Shown here: positions 53,902 through 62,264 of the stretch, piece by piece | How the letters are laid out: each line of letters opens with the position of its first letter | How positions within the stretch are numbered: position 1 is the stretch's first letter | Source of the DNA: Actinacidiphila cocklensis | Lineage (GTDB): Bacteria > Actinomycetota > Actinomycetes > Streptomycetales > Streptomycetaceae | DNA length: 64,000 bases | NCBI RefSeq assembly: GCF_907177275.1 | Contig: NZ_CAJSLV010000013.1 | Location: forward strand, 149,528-213,527 | Direction of reading: 5' to 3' | The notes under the pieces: model-generated | Databases searched by the model: none | Seen by the model: only the letters and a program-made list of their open reading frames with translations | What the model was told of the DNA's origin: nothing | Program-made: the position numbers and the translations under genes

Positions 53902-55191
53902 TCAGCTGCGGTCCGGCTCCGGGACCGCCCGGTCCTGCTCCGCCCGCTGCGCCGGTACGTCCGCGGGTCCGCCCGCCGCCCGCCGCGACTGCCAGTGGCG
54001 TACGCCGTAGAGGGCGCCGCCCGCGAGCAGGCCCCAGAAGGCGCCGCTGACACCGAAGAAGGTCACGCCCGACACCGTCACCACCACGGTGACCACCGCG
54101 GCCTCCCGCTGCCCGGGATCGGCCGTCGCCGCGGTCAGCGCGTTCGCCAGGGCGCCCAGCAGCGCGAGGCCCGCCACCGCCTCGATGACGTGCGACGGCG
54201 CCGCGTCGACCAGCGCGACGGCCGCGCTCGCGGCCAGCCCGAGCAGGATGTAGACGACGCCCGCCGCGGCCGCCGCACGGTAGCGCCGGCTCCTGTCGGG
54301 TCCCGCCTCCTCGCCCGCGCACAGGGCCGCGGTGATCGCCGCCAGGTTGACCGCGTGGCCGCCGAAGGGCGCCGAGGCCAGCGAGAAGACACCGGTCCAG
54401 CCGAACAGCGGGCCGGGCCGCGGGTGGTAGCCGTTGGCACCGAGCACCGCGACGCCCGGGATGTTCTGCGAGGCCATCGTGACGACGTACAGCGGCAGCG
54501 CGATGCCGACCGCGGCGGCGACGGTGAAGTGCGGTGCGACCGCCACCGGGTGCGGCCACATCGGCCCGAGCGTGTCGGCCTTGATGTGCGTGGTCGTCGC
54601 GATCAGCACGACCGCCACCACCACGGCGGCGGGCACCGCGTAGAGCTTGCGCACGCTGCCGACGACCGCCCAGGTCAGCACGACGGCCAGCCCGATGGCC
54701 GGGTGGGACTTCACGGCCTGCGCCGGCGCCAGGCACAGCGGCAGCAGGATGCCGGCCAGCATGGCGTTCGCCAGCGGCGCCGGGATCGCCGACACCCAGC
54801 GGCCCAGCGGCTGCCACAGCCCGGAGGCCACGATGAGCGCCCCGGTGAGCAGGAACGCCCCCACTGCAACCGGGAATCCGCCGTGCGGCACCGCCGAGCC
54901 CGCCAGCAGCGCCGCCCCCGGTGTCGACCAGGCGATGCTGATCGGCAGCCGTGAGCGCAGGCTCAGGAAGATCGTGCAGAGCCCCATCGCGACCAGCAGC
55001 GCCATCAGCCCGGACGCCGCCTGGGCGTGCGAGGCGCCGACCTTGGACAGGCCTTCGAGGACGACGGCGAAGGAGCTGGCGAAGCCGACGAAGGCGGCGA
55101 TCACCCCGGCCGTCACCGCCCGCCACAGCCCGCCGGCGCCCTGGCCCCCGCCCGTGTCCTCGGCCGTCCTTCCCGGTGCGGCAGTGGCCAC
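53902..55191 (-). CDS. benE: BenE-type benzoate/H+ symporter
   Basis: A 429-residue membrane protein of the BenE family with about twelve hydrophobic segments. Landmarks: FVGFASSFAVVLEGL at the start, ISIAWSTPGAALLAG (conserved unwound helix segment), PAPLANAMLAGILLPLCL and NIPGVAVLGANGY with FGGHAVNLAAITAALCAG. Characterised members import benzoate with protons. No benzoate catabolic genes are in the window; the paa block at 32-39 kb is a separate aromatic route. The C-terminal 25 residues are charged. ATG start, GGGG upstream. Confidence 0.87.
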   Translation of the reverse strand: MATAAPGRTAEDTGGGQGAGGLWRAVTAGVIAAFVGFASSFAVVLEGLSKVGASHAQAASGLMALLVAMGLCTIFLSLRSRLPISIAWSTPGAALLAGSAVPHGGFPVAVGAFLLTGALIVASGLWQPLGRWVSAIPAPLANAMLAGILLPLCLAPAQAVKSHPAIGLAVVLTWAVVGSVRKLYAVPAAVVVAVVLIATTTHIKADTLGPMWPHPVAVAPHFTVAAAVGIALPLYVVTMASQNIPGVAVLGANGYHPRPGPLFGWTGVFSLASAPFGGHAVNLAAITAALCAGEEAGPDRSRRYRAAAAAGVVYILLGLAASAAVALVDAAPSHVIEAVAGLALLGALANALTAATADPGQREAAVVTVVVTVSGVTFFGVSGAFWGLLAGGALYGVRHWQSRRAAGGPADVPAQRAEQDRAVPEPDRS

Positions 55192-55335
55192 CGGAACCCC
55201 CTCCGATCCGCCCCCGGCGACGTCCCCGGGGCAATCCGCGCATCCTAGTGGGGCGGTGTGCCGCCGCGCCCGCCGATTTCCGGGCGCCGGGAGCCCCTGC
55301 GGGTCAATGCCCCCGGGCCGCCCGGCGCCCGGCGG

Positions 55336-57396
55336 TCACGGCCGGCTGAAGGTCAAGATGAGCTGCGGTCGGCCCGAGCCCCCCGGCACCTCACGGGACC
55401 AGAACCACGCCGAGTCGGTGCCGGCCGAGGTCAGCGCGAGGTCGTAGGGGCCGCCGAGCGCCGCGGCGAGCGAGGGCAGCGCGAGCGCGGCCGAGTAGTC
55501 GGCCTCCGCCGCCGCCGCCGGCGCCGGGACGGTGCCGACCGCCGCCGGGTCGACGTCCGGGCGGGTGGTCCAGGTCGTGTCGGCCTCCGTCCAACTGCCC
55601 GTGACATGCTGCACGGTGACCGGGTCGGTGGAGTTCGCGGCCGCGTCCGCGCTGGTGCGCAGCGTCAGCTGGGCGCCGGTGAGCACCATCCCTTCGGGCG
55701 CGGCGGGCAGGTCGAAGCGCAGGTAGGCGTCGTACTCGGAGCTGCCGCGCACCGCGAGCTGCTGGGCGGCGCCGTAGACGACGCTGGGCGCACCGGCGTT
55801 GACGTAGGTGTCCGCGCTGTCCTCGACGGTCAGCGTGGTGGACGTCGCCGTGCCGTAGGTGGTGACGCTCGCCGCCGTGGAGCGTGCGCTGGTGTTGCCT
55901 GCCGCGTCGCTCGCGGCGACCTGGTAGACGTAAGTGGTGCCCGGCTCGGTCGTGGTGTCGGCCAGGCCGACGGTCGGGCGGATCCAGAAGGTCGAACTGG
56001 CGCTGACCGTCCCGATCTTGGCGCCGTTGCGGTAGATCGTGTACGTCAGCGCGGAGTCGTCGAGGTCGAGCGAGGCCTGCCAGCTGAGGCGCACCGCGCC
56101 CCTGGTCGACAGCGCCGCCGTCACCGCCTGCGGCACGGACGGGCTGCGGGTGTCCGGGGTGTTCGCGAACCGGACCAGGCCCTGCTGCGGCCGGTTGCCG
56201 TTGCTGGCGATCCGGGTGAACTCGCCGCCCACCCACAGGTAGTCGGTGCCGCCCTTGGAGGCGGTGGTCAGGGCGCGCGGGCCGATCTGCTCGGTGCCGG
56301 CCGGGCCGTCGTCGGTGTCGGGGAACCAGCTGAGCAGCGGGCGCGGGTTGCCGACCGACTCGGCGAGCAGGTGCTGCCGGTCGGGCATCTGCGGAAACCC
56401 CCCCATGCTGGAGCAGTCGTGGCCGTGCGAGGCGCTGTAGAGCACGCCCTTGTAGACCTGCACCGCCTGCGTGGCGCCCAGGCAGGTGTCCCGCCAGCGC
56501 TGGTTCAAGGTGGCGAAGTCCACCGCGATCCGGCCGTCGAAGACCCCGCCGCCGGTGCCCTCGTTGCCGGTGTAGAAGCCGGTGGCGTCCGCGGCCAGGT
56601 CCTGCACGGTCGAGGTCGGCGGGATGAAGCCCGGGTAGGTCCGCACGTTGGCGCCGGTCGTGGCGTCCACCACCGCCAGCGCGTGCGAGTCGGCGCCGTT
56701 GACGGTCGCGAAGTCACCGCCCAGCACCACCTTCGAGCCGTCGGGGGTGAGCAGCAGCGCCTTGCCGTCGTCGTCGGCGGCGGGGGCGAAGGCCCGCAGC
56801 GCACCGGTGGCGGAGTCGACCGCGGCGAAGTGCTGCCGGGTCTGCCCGCCCACCGAGGTGAAGTTCCCGCCGAAGTAGACCGTGCCGCCCGCGACCGCGA
56901 TCCCGCGGACCTGCGCCGACACCGACACCTTGAAGTCGGGCTGCACCGTGCAGGTCGCGATGTCGATCGCTGCGAGGTTGCTGACCGGCGTGCCGTTGAC
57001 CGAGCCGAACGTACCGCCCGCGTACAGCGTCGACTTGTCGGGGGACACCGCGAGCGCCCGCACCGTCGCGATGCCGCTTCCCACGGTGAACGACAGCCGG
57101 CAGGACGTCGGGGCGCCGGAAGCGGCGTCGAACGCCTGGAAGTTGAGCGCCTGCTGCTCGCCGGTCCCCGCCGCGGCTCCCGGCGGCCTGACCGAGGAGA
57201 AGGTCCCCCCGGCGAAGACCACCCCGTCCGCCTGCGCCAGCGTCCACACGACCCCGTTGGTCTGCCACGTCGGCAGGTCGTCCGCGGTCATGGCCACCGG
57301 CCCGGTCAACGCCCCGGCCGGACCCGCCGAGGAGAACCCGACCATCGACGCGGCCGCCATCCCGACCGCGACGGCCCCTGCACTGCTTTTCCTCAT
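55336..57396 (-). CDS. Secreted beta-propeller protein with FN3 and DNRLRE/CBM96-like domains
   Basis: A 686-residue exported protein with a Sec-type signal (MRKSSAGAVAVGMAAASMV, cleavage near GALT). Residues 35-400 hold repeating GGTF.SV.G / FAAVDSATG units of a Kelch/PQQ-like propeller, with several Cys that could pair. A fibronectin III domain spans about 415-510 (SPSVPQAVTAALSTRGAVRLSW to YQVAASDAAGN). The last 175 residues (TLTVEDSADTYVNAG, YLRFDLP) match the DNRLRE/CBM96 beta-sandwich. Probably binds cell-wall or environmental polysaccharide; no catalytic residues are recognised. Confidence 0.8.
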   Translation of the reverse strand: MRKSSAGAVAVGMAAASMVGFSSAGPAGALTGPVAMTADDLPTWQTNGVVWTLAQADGVVFAGGTFSSVRPPGAAAGTGEQQALNFQAFDAASGAPTSCRLSFTVGSGIATVRALAVSPDKSTLYAGGTFGSVNGTPVSNLAAIDIATCTVQPDFKVSVSAQVRGIAVAGGTVYFGGNFTSVGGQTRQHFAAVDSATGALRAFAPAADDDGKALLLTPDGSKVVLGGDFATVNGADSHALAVVDATTGANVRTYPGFIPPTSTVQDLAADATGFYTGNEGTGGGVFDGRIAVDFATLNQRWRDTCLGATQAVQVYKGVLYSASHGHDCSSMGGFPQMPDRQHLLAESVGNPRPLLSWFPDTDDGPAGTEQIGPRALTTASKGGTDYLWVGGEFTRIASNGNRPQQGLVRFANTPDTRSPSVPQAVTAALSTRGAVRLSWQASLDLDDSALTYTIYRNGAKIGTVSASSTFWIRPTVGLADTTTEPGTTYVYQVAASDAAGNTSARSTAASVTTYGTATSTTLTVEDSADTYVNAGAPSVVYGAAQQLAVRGSSEYDAYLRFDLPAAPEGMVLTGAQLTLRTSADAAANSTDPVTVQHVTGSWTEADTTWTTRPDVDPAAVGTVPAPAAAAEADYSAALALPSLAAALGGPYDLALTSAGTDSAWFWSREVPGGSGRPQLILTFSRP

Positions 57397-57549
57397 GCGC
57401 CCCCCTGCACCCACCTGACACGCGTGTACCGAACGCGTGCAACCTGTGGCAAGGCTAGCGTTTGCGCTCCTATCGGGTGGCGAACTCGCCGCTTCCCGGC
57501 CCGCGTTCACCGGGCGTACGGCGGCGGGCCGGGGTAGCGGTGCGGCGCG

Positions 57550-59013
57550 TCAGTCCCCCGCGGGGGACGAGCCGGCGACGGCGGCGTCCTTCGGGGTCTG
57601 CGCGCCCTGCGGTACGGACCCGGCAGCCTGGGCGGGGCGGCGGCCCGGGATGCCGAGGGCGATCAGCACCCCCAGCGCGGCGTAACCGGTGACCGCGGTC
57701 ATCGCCGCCGTGAAACCCCTGGTGAACTGCTCGGGGGAGGCGTAGCCGCCGCGGCTGGAGAAGACCGCGACGGTGACCGCGACCCCGAGGACCCCGCCGA
57801 AGATCCGCAGCATCATGAAGACCCCGGACGCCTGGCCGATCTCCTGGGGCCGCACCGCGCCGACGACCGCCCGCTGGGCCGCGGGCATGGCCATCGTCAG
57901 GCCGATACCGCTGACCACCAGCGCGGGCACCAGCACGGGATAGCTGGTGTCGATACCGGCGACCAGCGCGATCCAGCCCATGCTCAGCGCCTGCAGCAGC
58001 AGCCCGGCGATGACGAAGGACCGCTCACCGAAGGTGTCGGCCAGCCGGCCGACGATCGGCGCGCACACCATCAGCGTCGCCGACCACGGCATCAGCCGCA
58101 GACCCGCGCCCAGCGGGCCGTTGCCCAGCACCGTCTGGAAGTACTGCGCCATGAAGAACAGCGTGCCGTACAGCGAGGCGAAGACCAGGAAGTTCGCCGG
58201 GTTCGCGGTGGCGAAGGCCCGCGCCCGGAAGAAGCGCATCGGCAGCATCGGCGCCTTCGTCCGCTGCTCCCACCGCACGAAGGCGACCAGCAGCGCGGCA
58301 CCGAGCACCCACGACGCCAGTACCTCCGCACTGCCCCAGCCCGCCGCGTTTCCCCGCACCAGCCCCCAGACCAGGCCGAACGCGGCCAGCGTCACCAGCA
58401 CCACCCCGACCAGGTCGAAGCGGTCGTTCGGGCCGACGCTCTCGCCGACGCGCCGCGCGGTCAGCACGACGGTGACCAGCCCGACCGGCAGGTTCAGCCA
58501 GAAGATCCACTGCCAGGCCAGGCCCTCGGCGATGACACCGCCGATGAAGGGTCCGCTGAAGGTCGCAAGCCCGGTGAAGCCCAGATAGAGCCCCATCGCC
58601 CGGCCACGCTGCTGCGGCGGGAAGATCGCACTGATCATCGTGAGCGACAGCGGCAGCACCATCGCGGCACCCGCGCCCTGCAAGGCCCGGAAGGCGATCA
58701 GCGCGCCGATGTCCGGCGACAGCGCGCACGCCGCGGACGCCACCGTGAAGACCGCGAGACCGCTGCTGAAGATCCGCCGGCGCCCGAGGCGGTCGCCCAG
58801 CGCCGCCCCGGTCAGCAGCAGGACCGCGAACGCCAGGTTGTACGCGTTGACAACCCACTCCAGTGATTCGGTCGAGGCCGTCAGGTCCCGCCGGATCGTC
58901 GTCAGCGCCGTGGACACCACCACGCTGTCCATCGCCATCATGAACGACGCCAGTGAAGCAAGACCCAGCACCCATGCCTGTGCGGACGTCATCCGCCCCT
59001 TGTCGCTACTCAC
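57550..59013 (-). CDS. MFS drug exporter, DHA2 (EmrB/QacA) family
   Basis: A 487-residue exporter started at the GTG ending at 59013 with GAGGGG upstream. Landmarks: MMAMDSVVVSTALTTIR in helix 1, DRLGRRRIFSSG (motif A), LATFSGPFIGG (motif C) and LAWQWIFWLNLPVG. It resembles the exporter at 51041-52489 along its whole length, so both probably stem from an old duplication. No regulator gene is adjacent. Confidence 0.9.
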   Translation of the reverse strand: MSSDKGRMTSAQAWVLGLASLASFMMAMDSVVVSTALTTIRRDLTASTESLEWVVNAYNLAFAVLLLTGAALGDRLGRRRIFSSGLAVFTVASAACALSPDIGALIAFRALQGAGAAMVLPLSLTMISAIFPPQQRGRAMGLYLGFTGLATFSGPFIGGVIAEGLAWQWIFWLNLPVGLVTVVLTARRVGESVGPNDRFDLVGVVLVTLAAFGLVWGLVRGNAAGWGSAEVLASWVLGAALLVAFVRWEQRTKAPMLPMRFFRARAFATANPANFLVFASLYGTLFFMAQYFQTVLGNGPLGAGLRLMPWSATLMVCAPIVGRLADTFGERSFVIAGLLLQALSMGWIALVAGIDTSYPVLVPALVVSGIGLTMAMPAAQRAVVGAVRPQEIGQASGVFMMLRIFGGVLGVAVTVAVFSSRGGYASPEQFTRGFTAAMTAVTGYAALGVLIALGIPGRRPAQAAGSVPQGAQTPKDAAVAGSSPAGD

Positions 59014-59264
59014 CGCTACCCCTCTGCTCACATCGCCCCACGGCGGCGCGCGGCCCGTCCTCGCTCGCACGGTCCGCGCCCAGGCCCTGGGCTGTTCTCC
59101 CGGGTAGACACCGCCGGCAGGGGAATCCGGCCGGTGCAGCGGAGCGGACCCCGGGAAGGCTGCGCCTGCGGCAGCCCTCCCGGGGCCTGTGTCCCGGCGC
59201 CGCCCGCCGCCGCGCACCGCCCGAGCCGACCTCGGCGGTGCGCACGGCGGGGGAGCCGGAGCCG

Positions 59265-59510
59265 TCAGCCGGCGGGCCGGCCGCCCGGCAGGTCGAAGCC
59301 GACCGCGCGCACCCCGGTCAGCTCGCCGAACTCGCCGCGGGTCGTCCCCTCGACCCGGCCGGCGAGGCCGCCGAGGCCGGCCTCGATGCCGAACAGTCCG
59401 GCGATCACCGCCTCGGTGACCGCGACCGCGGCCTCGCTCTCCCGGTTCGACACCCCGCGCTCCGCGACCCGGTAGGACCCGTCGGCGGTGACCCACTCCG
59501 CCGACCGGGC
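59265..59510 (-). pseudogene. Coding-like fragment of unknown origin (minus strand)
   Basis: In the frame ending at TGA 59265-59267 nearly every codon over about 80 residues ends in G or C, as in real genes here, and the peptide contains EWVTADGSYRVAERG and EGTTRGEFGELTGVRAVGF. There is no good start codon with ribosome-binding site, and upstream the frame runs into the CocE remnant on the other strand, so I read it as a truncated gene end. Family not recognised. The stretch 59014-59264 between it and the exporter gene shows no gene or clear signal. Confidence 0.4.
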
Positions 59511-59651
59511 CACCGGCTGCGGCTGCACGTCGCGGCGAGCAGCCACCCGCGCTGGGACGTCACGGGCGGCCCGCCCGCCACCCGCACGCTCTTCCACGAC
59601 GCGTCCCGCCCGTCCCGTATCGAACTCCCGGTCACCGCCCCCGTGCAGTGA
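59505..59651 (+). pseudogene. C-terminal remnant of a CocE/NonD family hydrolase
   Basis: The plus strand ends a frame PGHRLRLHVAASSHPRW ... LFHDASRPSRIELPV with TGA at 59649-59651. These are the typical last 48 residues of the beta-sandwich (X-Pro dipeptidyl-peptidase C-terminal, PepX_C) domain of CocE/NonD hydrolases, where GHRLRL, SSxxPRxD and FHDAxRPSRxELPV recur. Codon third positions are nearly all G or C. No catalytic domain lies upstream; 59505 abuts a fragment on the other strand. A truncated, non-functional gene end. Confidence 0.6.
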
Positions 59652-59680
59652 CCGGGATCGCGTGCGGCCGTGGCCCGAGG

Positions 59681-61351
59681 TCAGGGGGAGGCCAGGTCGA
59701 ACTCCTCCCAGAGGCCGATCGCGTCGCGGTTGGCGATCAGCGGGGCGGCCCCCGCGCTCTCGGCCGTGACGTACTTGCCGTTCACCTGGGCCTTGAGGCT
59801 GACGCTGTGGTCGGGGTTCTGGATCAGCTGGAAGGTCTCCCACGGGCCGACGGCCGTACGGTTGGCGATCAGCGGGGCCGCTCCTGCGTTCTCCGCGGTC
59901 ACGATCATCCCGTTGGCGTGTGCCCGCAGGGCGATCATGCCGTTGCCCAGGTCCAGTTCGTCGAACTGCGCGGCGGTGTCCGGCGAGTCGCCCGCGGCGA
60001 TCAGTGCGGAGGCGCCGCCGTTCGGCGCGGTGACGTACTTGCCGTCGGCGTGCGCGCGCAGCGCGATCCAACTGGCCGTGGGCTGGCCGGGAGGCCCGAA
60101 GGAGGAGAGGTTCACCGCGTCGGCGATGGCCTGCAACCCGGCCTCGTTCGGGTGCAGATGGTCGCCCGCGTCGTAAGCCGGCAGGTAGCGCGTGGGGTTG
60201 GCCGGGTCGTGGGTCGCGGTGTCCTGGTCGACCAGCCCGTCGCATCCGCTGCCCGAGCCGCGTACGAAGGCGTTGATCGCCGCCCGGGCGTTCTCCCCGG
60301 CCTGCGTCCAGCCGCCGGAGCCCTGGTAGGGCGTGAGCGTGGAGCAGAGGAAGGACAGCCCCGCCTGGTGCGCGCGGGAGATCAACTGCTGTATGCCGGC
60401 GATCAGTTGGGCGCCGGTCGGCGGATTGCCCGAACCGAGGTCGTTGATCGGGTCGTCGGCGAGCACCACCCAGCGCACGCCCGGCTGGCCGATGACGTCC
60501 CGGTCGAAGCGGGCCAGCGCGCTCTGCCCCGCGCCGTCGCTGAGCAGCTTGTTGCCGCTGATGCCCTGGTTGAGCACGCCGACCGTGCGCCCGCTGTCGG
60601 CCAGCCGCCTGGCCAGGTCGTTGGGCCAGCGCCGGTTGGAGTCCTGCGCCGAGGCGACACCGTCGGTGATCGACGCACCCAGCGTGACCACCGCGCCCTG
60701 GGCGGCCGGATTCTGCACGTCCAGATTGGTCAGGAAGGAGTAACTGCCGCTGTTCGAAGCGCCGTTCAGCGTGGCGTTGGCGCTGACGTCGCCGCCGGCC
60801 AGGTAGTTGGTCTGGGTGCCTTGCTGGTGATAGGTCGCGGACCCGGTGGGCTGCGGCAGGTACAGGCTGACCGCGACGTCGGACAGTGCGGGCACGGCGA
60901 AGGACGCCGAGTCGCTGACCGCGGAGCCGCCGGCCGGCACGGTCACCGTGCGCTGCCCGCCGAAGGTCACCGGCCGGTCGGTGCCGGTGTCCACCGACGA
61001 GCCGGAGGTGCGCCGCGCGAGGTGCACGTCGGCGACGGTCAGCGGCGCCGAGCCGAAGGCGTTGGAGATCCGCACCCGGGCCGCGGAGCCGCCGATACCG
61101 GTACGTACGATCTGCCGCAGCGTCTGCTGGTTGTACGAGGGACCGCCGCTCTGCGGGGAGACCGACCAGGTACCGGTCCAGCCGTCCGCGGCGGCGGGAG
61201 CCGCACCGGAAGCGGGAGCGGGAGCGGGAGCCGGTGCGGCCGGGATGGCGGCGGTCGCACCGGTGGCAGGGGCCGAGACGGACAGGCCGGCGGCCAGGAC
61301 TGCGGCTGCCAGGACGGCGGCGCGGCGCACGGAGCGCGCATGACGTTGCAC
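59681..61351 (-). CDS. Secreted SGNH/GDSL hydrolase with C-terminal fascin-like repeats
   Basis: Exported esterase-like protein of 556 residues from the GTG ending at 61351, preceded by AGGAGG. Signal peptide with Arg-rich start (cleavage near residue 33) and an Ala-Pro linker. SGNH blocks: block I reads TLGASITDG (usual GDS replaced by GAS, Ser kept), block II QGISGNKL, block III DDPINDLG and block V DHLHPNEAG with Asp-His. An N-terminal galactose-binding-like segment precedes the core. From residue 425 to the end three fascin/actin-crosslinking-like beta-trefoil repeats occur (IALRAHADGKYVTA, IALRAHANGMIVTAE, VSLKAQVNGKYVTAE), likely carbohydrate-binding. Substrate perhaps acetylated polysaccharide. 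Confidence 0.85.
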   Translation of the reverse strand: MQRHARSVRRAAVLAAAVLAAGLSVSAPATGATAAIPAAPAPAPAPASGAAPAAADGWTGTWSVSPQSGGPSYNQQTLRQIVRTGIGGSAARVRISNAFGSAPLTVADVHLARRTSGSSVDTGTDRPVTFGGQRTVTVPAGGSAVSDSASFAVPALSDVAVSLYLPQPTGSATYHQQGTQTNYLAGGDVSANATLNGASNSGSYSFLTNLDVQNPAAQGAVVTLGASITDGVASAQDSNRRWPNDLARRLADSGRTVGVLNQGISGNKLLSDGAGQSALARFDRDVIGQPGVRWVVLADDPINDLGSGNPPTGAQLIAGIQQLISRAHQAGLSFLCSTLTPYQGSGGWTQAGENARAAINAFVRGSGSGCDGLVDQDTATHDPANPTRYLPAYDAGDHLHPNEAGLQAIADAVNLSSFGPPGQPTASWIALRAHADGKYVTAPNGGASALIAAGDSPDTAAQFDELDLGNGMIALRAHANGMIVTAENAGAAPLIANRTAVGPWETFQLIQNPDHSVSLKAQVNGKYVTAESAGAAPLIANRDAIGLWEEFDLASP

Positions 61352-61365
61352 AGGAGCCTCCTGTG
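61349..61365. promoter_or_regulatory. Palindrome covering the ribosome-binding site of the SGNH gene
   Basis: CACAGGAG-C-CTCCTGTG is a perfect 17-base palindrome that contains the start codon end and the AGGAGG of the SGNH gene. It could be a protein site or, as RNA, mask the ribosome-binding site. Confidence 0.4.
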
Positions 61366-61380
61366 ATGTGGGGGAGTGGC

Positions 61381-61409
61381 ACTGTAATGCCCCCACTGGT
61401 CCGCGCCAA
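61381..61409 (-). promoter_or_regulatory. Promoter of the SGNH hydrolase gene
   Basis: On the minus strand TTGGCG (61404-61409) and TACAGT (61381-61386) stand 17 bases apart, the ideal spacing, 30 bases upstream of the GTG start. Confidence 0.55.
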
Positions 61410-61601
61410 TCCCCTTGCGTAGGCGAAGAGTTCGGATGACTGATCCTCTCACGCCGCAATTTGAGCGCGATTCGACGCCATCGCCGCTCTGACATCGGAT
61501 CTCTCGCCGCTCGGGGTGGCCGCCGTCACCGTGGTCGCAGGATGCCCGCGCGCTCGGGACGCCCCGGCCCGGATTGCCGGATTTTGCTAACCTTGGGGGA
61601 A

Positions 61602-61642
61602 CCCGACGAGCGCGCCGTACCGGGACCCTGCAAAGACGGCGC
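61602..61642 (+). ncRNA. Guanidine-III riboswitch (ykkC-III class)
   Basis: The transcript CCCGACGAGCGCGCCGUAC, then CGGGACCCUGCAAAGACGGCGC matches the guanidine-III (ykkC-III) aptamer, which I know from the Thermobifida fusca example: a first stem with ACGA, GCGCCGUAC pairing as pseudoknot with the downstream GACGGCGC, and the CCGG-type helix. It begins about 75 bases upstream of the ATG of a Gdx/SugE exporter, the usual target, and the ribosome-binding site GGAGGT (61663-61668) lies 20 bases after the aptamer, so control is probably at translation initiation: guanidine binding frees the site. The rest of the 325-base gap (61410-61601) shows a possible -10 TAACCT at 61588-61593 and no gene. 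Confidence 0.85.
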
Positions 61643-61676
61643 ACCCCCGTAAATCCACATCCACGGAGGTGCCCTC

Positions 61677-61997
61677 ATGGCATGGGTCCTGATCATCGTC
61701 GCCGGCCTGCTCGAAGTCGTCTGGTCGATCGGCATGAAGTACACCGACGGCTTCACCCGCCTGTGGCCGAGCGTCTTCACCGGCGCCGGGATCGCCGCCA
61801 GCATGCTGCTGCTGTCCCAGGCCGCCAAGACTCTGCCCATCGGTACCGCGTACGGCGTCTGGGTCGGGATCGGCGCGGCCGGTGCCGCCGTCGTCGGCAT
61901 GCTGGTGCTCGGCGAGCCCGCCACCGCCGCCCGGATCTTCTTCGTCGCCCTGCTGCTGGTGGCGGTGGTCGGCCTGAAGGCCACCGCGGGCCACTGA
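61677..61997 (+). CDS. sugE: SMR family guanidinium exporter (Gdx/SugE)
   Basis: A 106-residue, four-helix membrane protein of the small multidrug resistance family. It has Glu13, the substrate/proton site, in GLLEVVW, followed by the Gdx/SugE signature SIGMKYTDGFTRLWPS; a further KTLPIGTAYGVWVGIG covers helix 3. Characterised Gdx proteins export guanidinium in exchange for two protons. A guanidine-III riboswitch sits directly upstream, which supports this over a quaternary ammonium role. Works as an antiparallel dimer. Confidence 0.92.
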   Translation: MAWVLIIVAGLLEVVWSIGMKYTDGFTRLWPSVFTGAGIAASMLLLSQAAKTLPIGTAYGVWVGIGAAGAAVVGMLVLGEPATAARIFFVALLLVAVVGLKATAGH

Positions 61998-62097
61998 GGC
62001 GGCCGGCGGCGGGTGACCTGCGCCACCACGGACGACCGCTGCGCGCACCGCGACTTCACACGCCCTTCTCCGGCCGTACGCACACCCGTGTTTACCT

Positions 62098-62120
62098 GGG
62101 GTGATGGACCACATCACCCC
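62098..62120. promoter_or_regulatory. Perfect 23-bp palindrome GGGGTGATG-N5-CATCACCCC upstream of ppk2
   Basis: Nine-base arms pair without mismatch around GACCA, 145 bases upstream of the ppk2 start and 101 bases after the exporter stop. It also contains GTG-N6-CAC, as in Crp-type sites. Moderate GC content and its place argue for an operator, but a terminator of sugE is possible. Confidence 0.45.
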
Positions 62121-62264
62121 CTTGCGGCAGGAGTCGTCGTCACGCGGTGCTGTCGCGCCGCGACCCGGTCCACGCGGACAATGTGCAGCGGGGACCCGTG
62201 CCCGTCGGGCCGTACCCGATCGTTCCGCGGTTCCACTGACGGCCGGGCGGCGAAAGGCGGGAGC

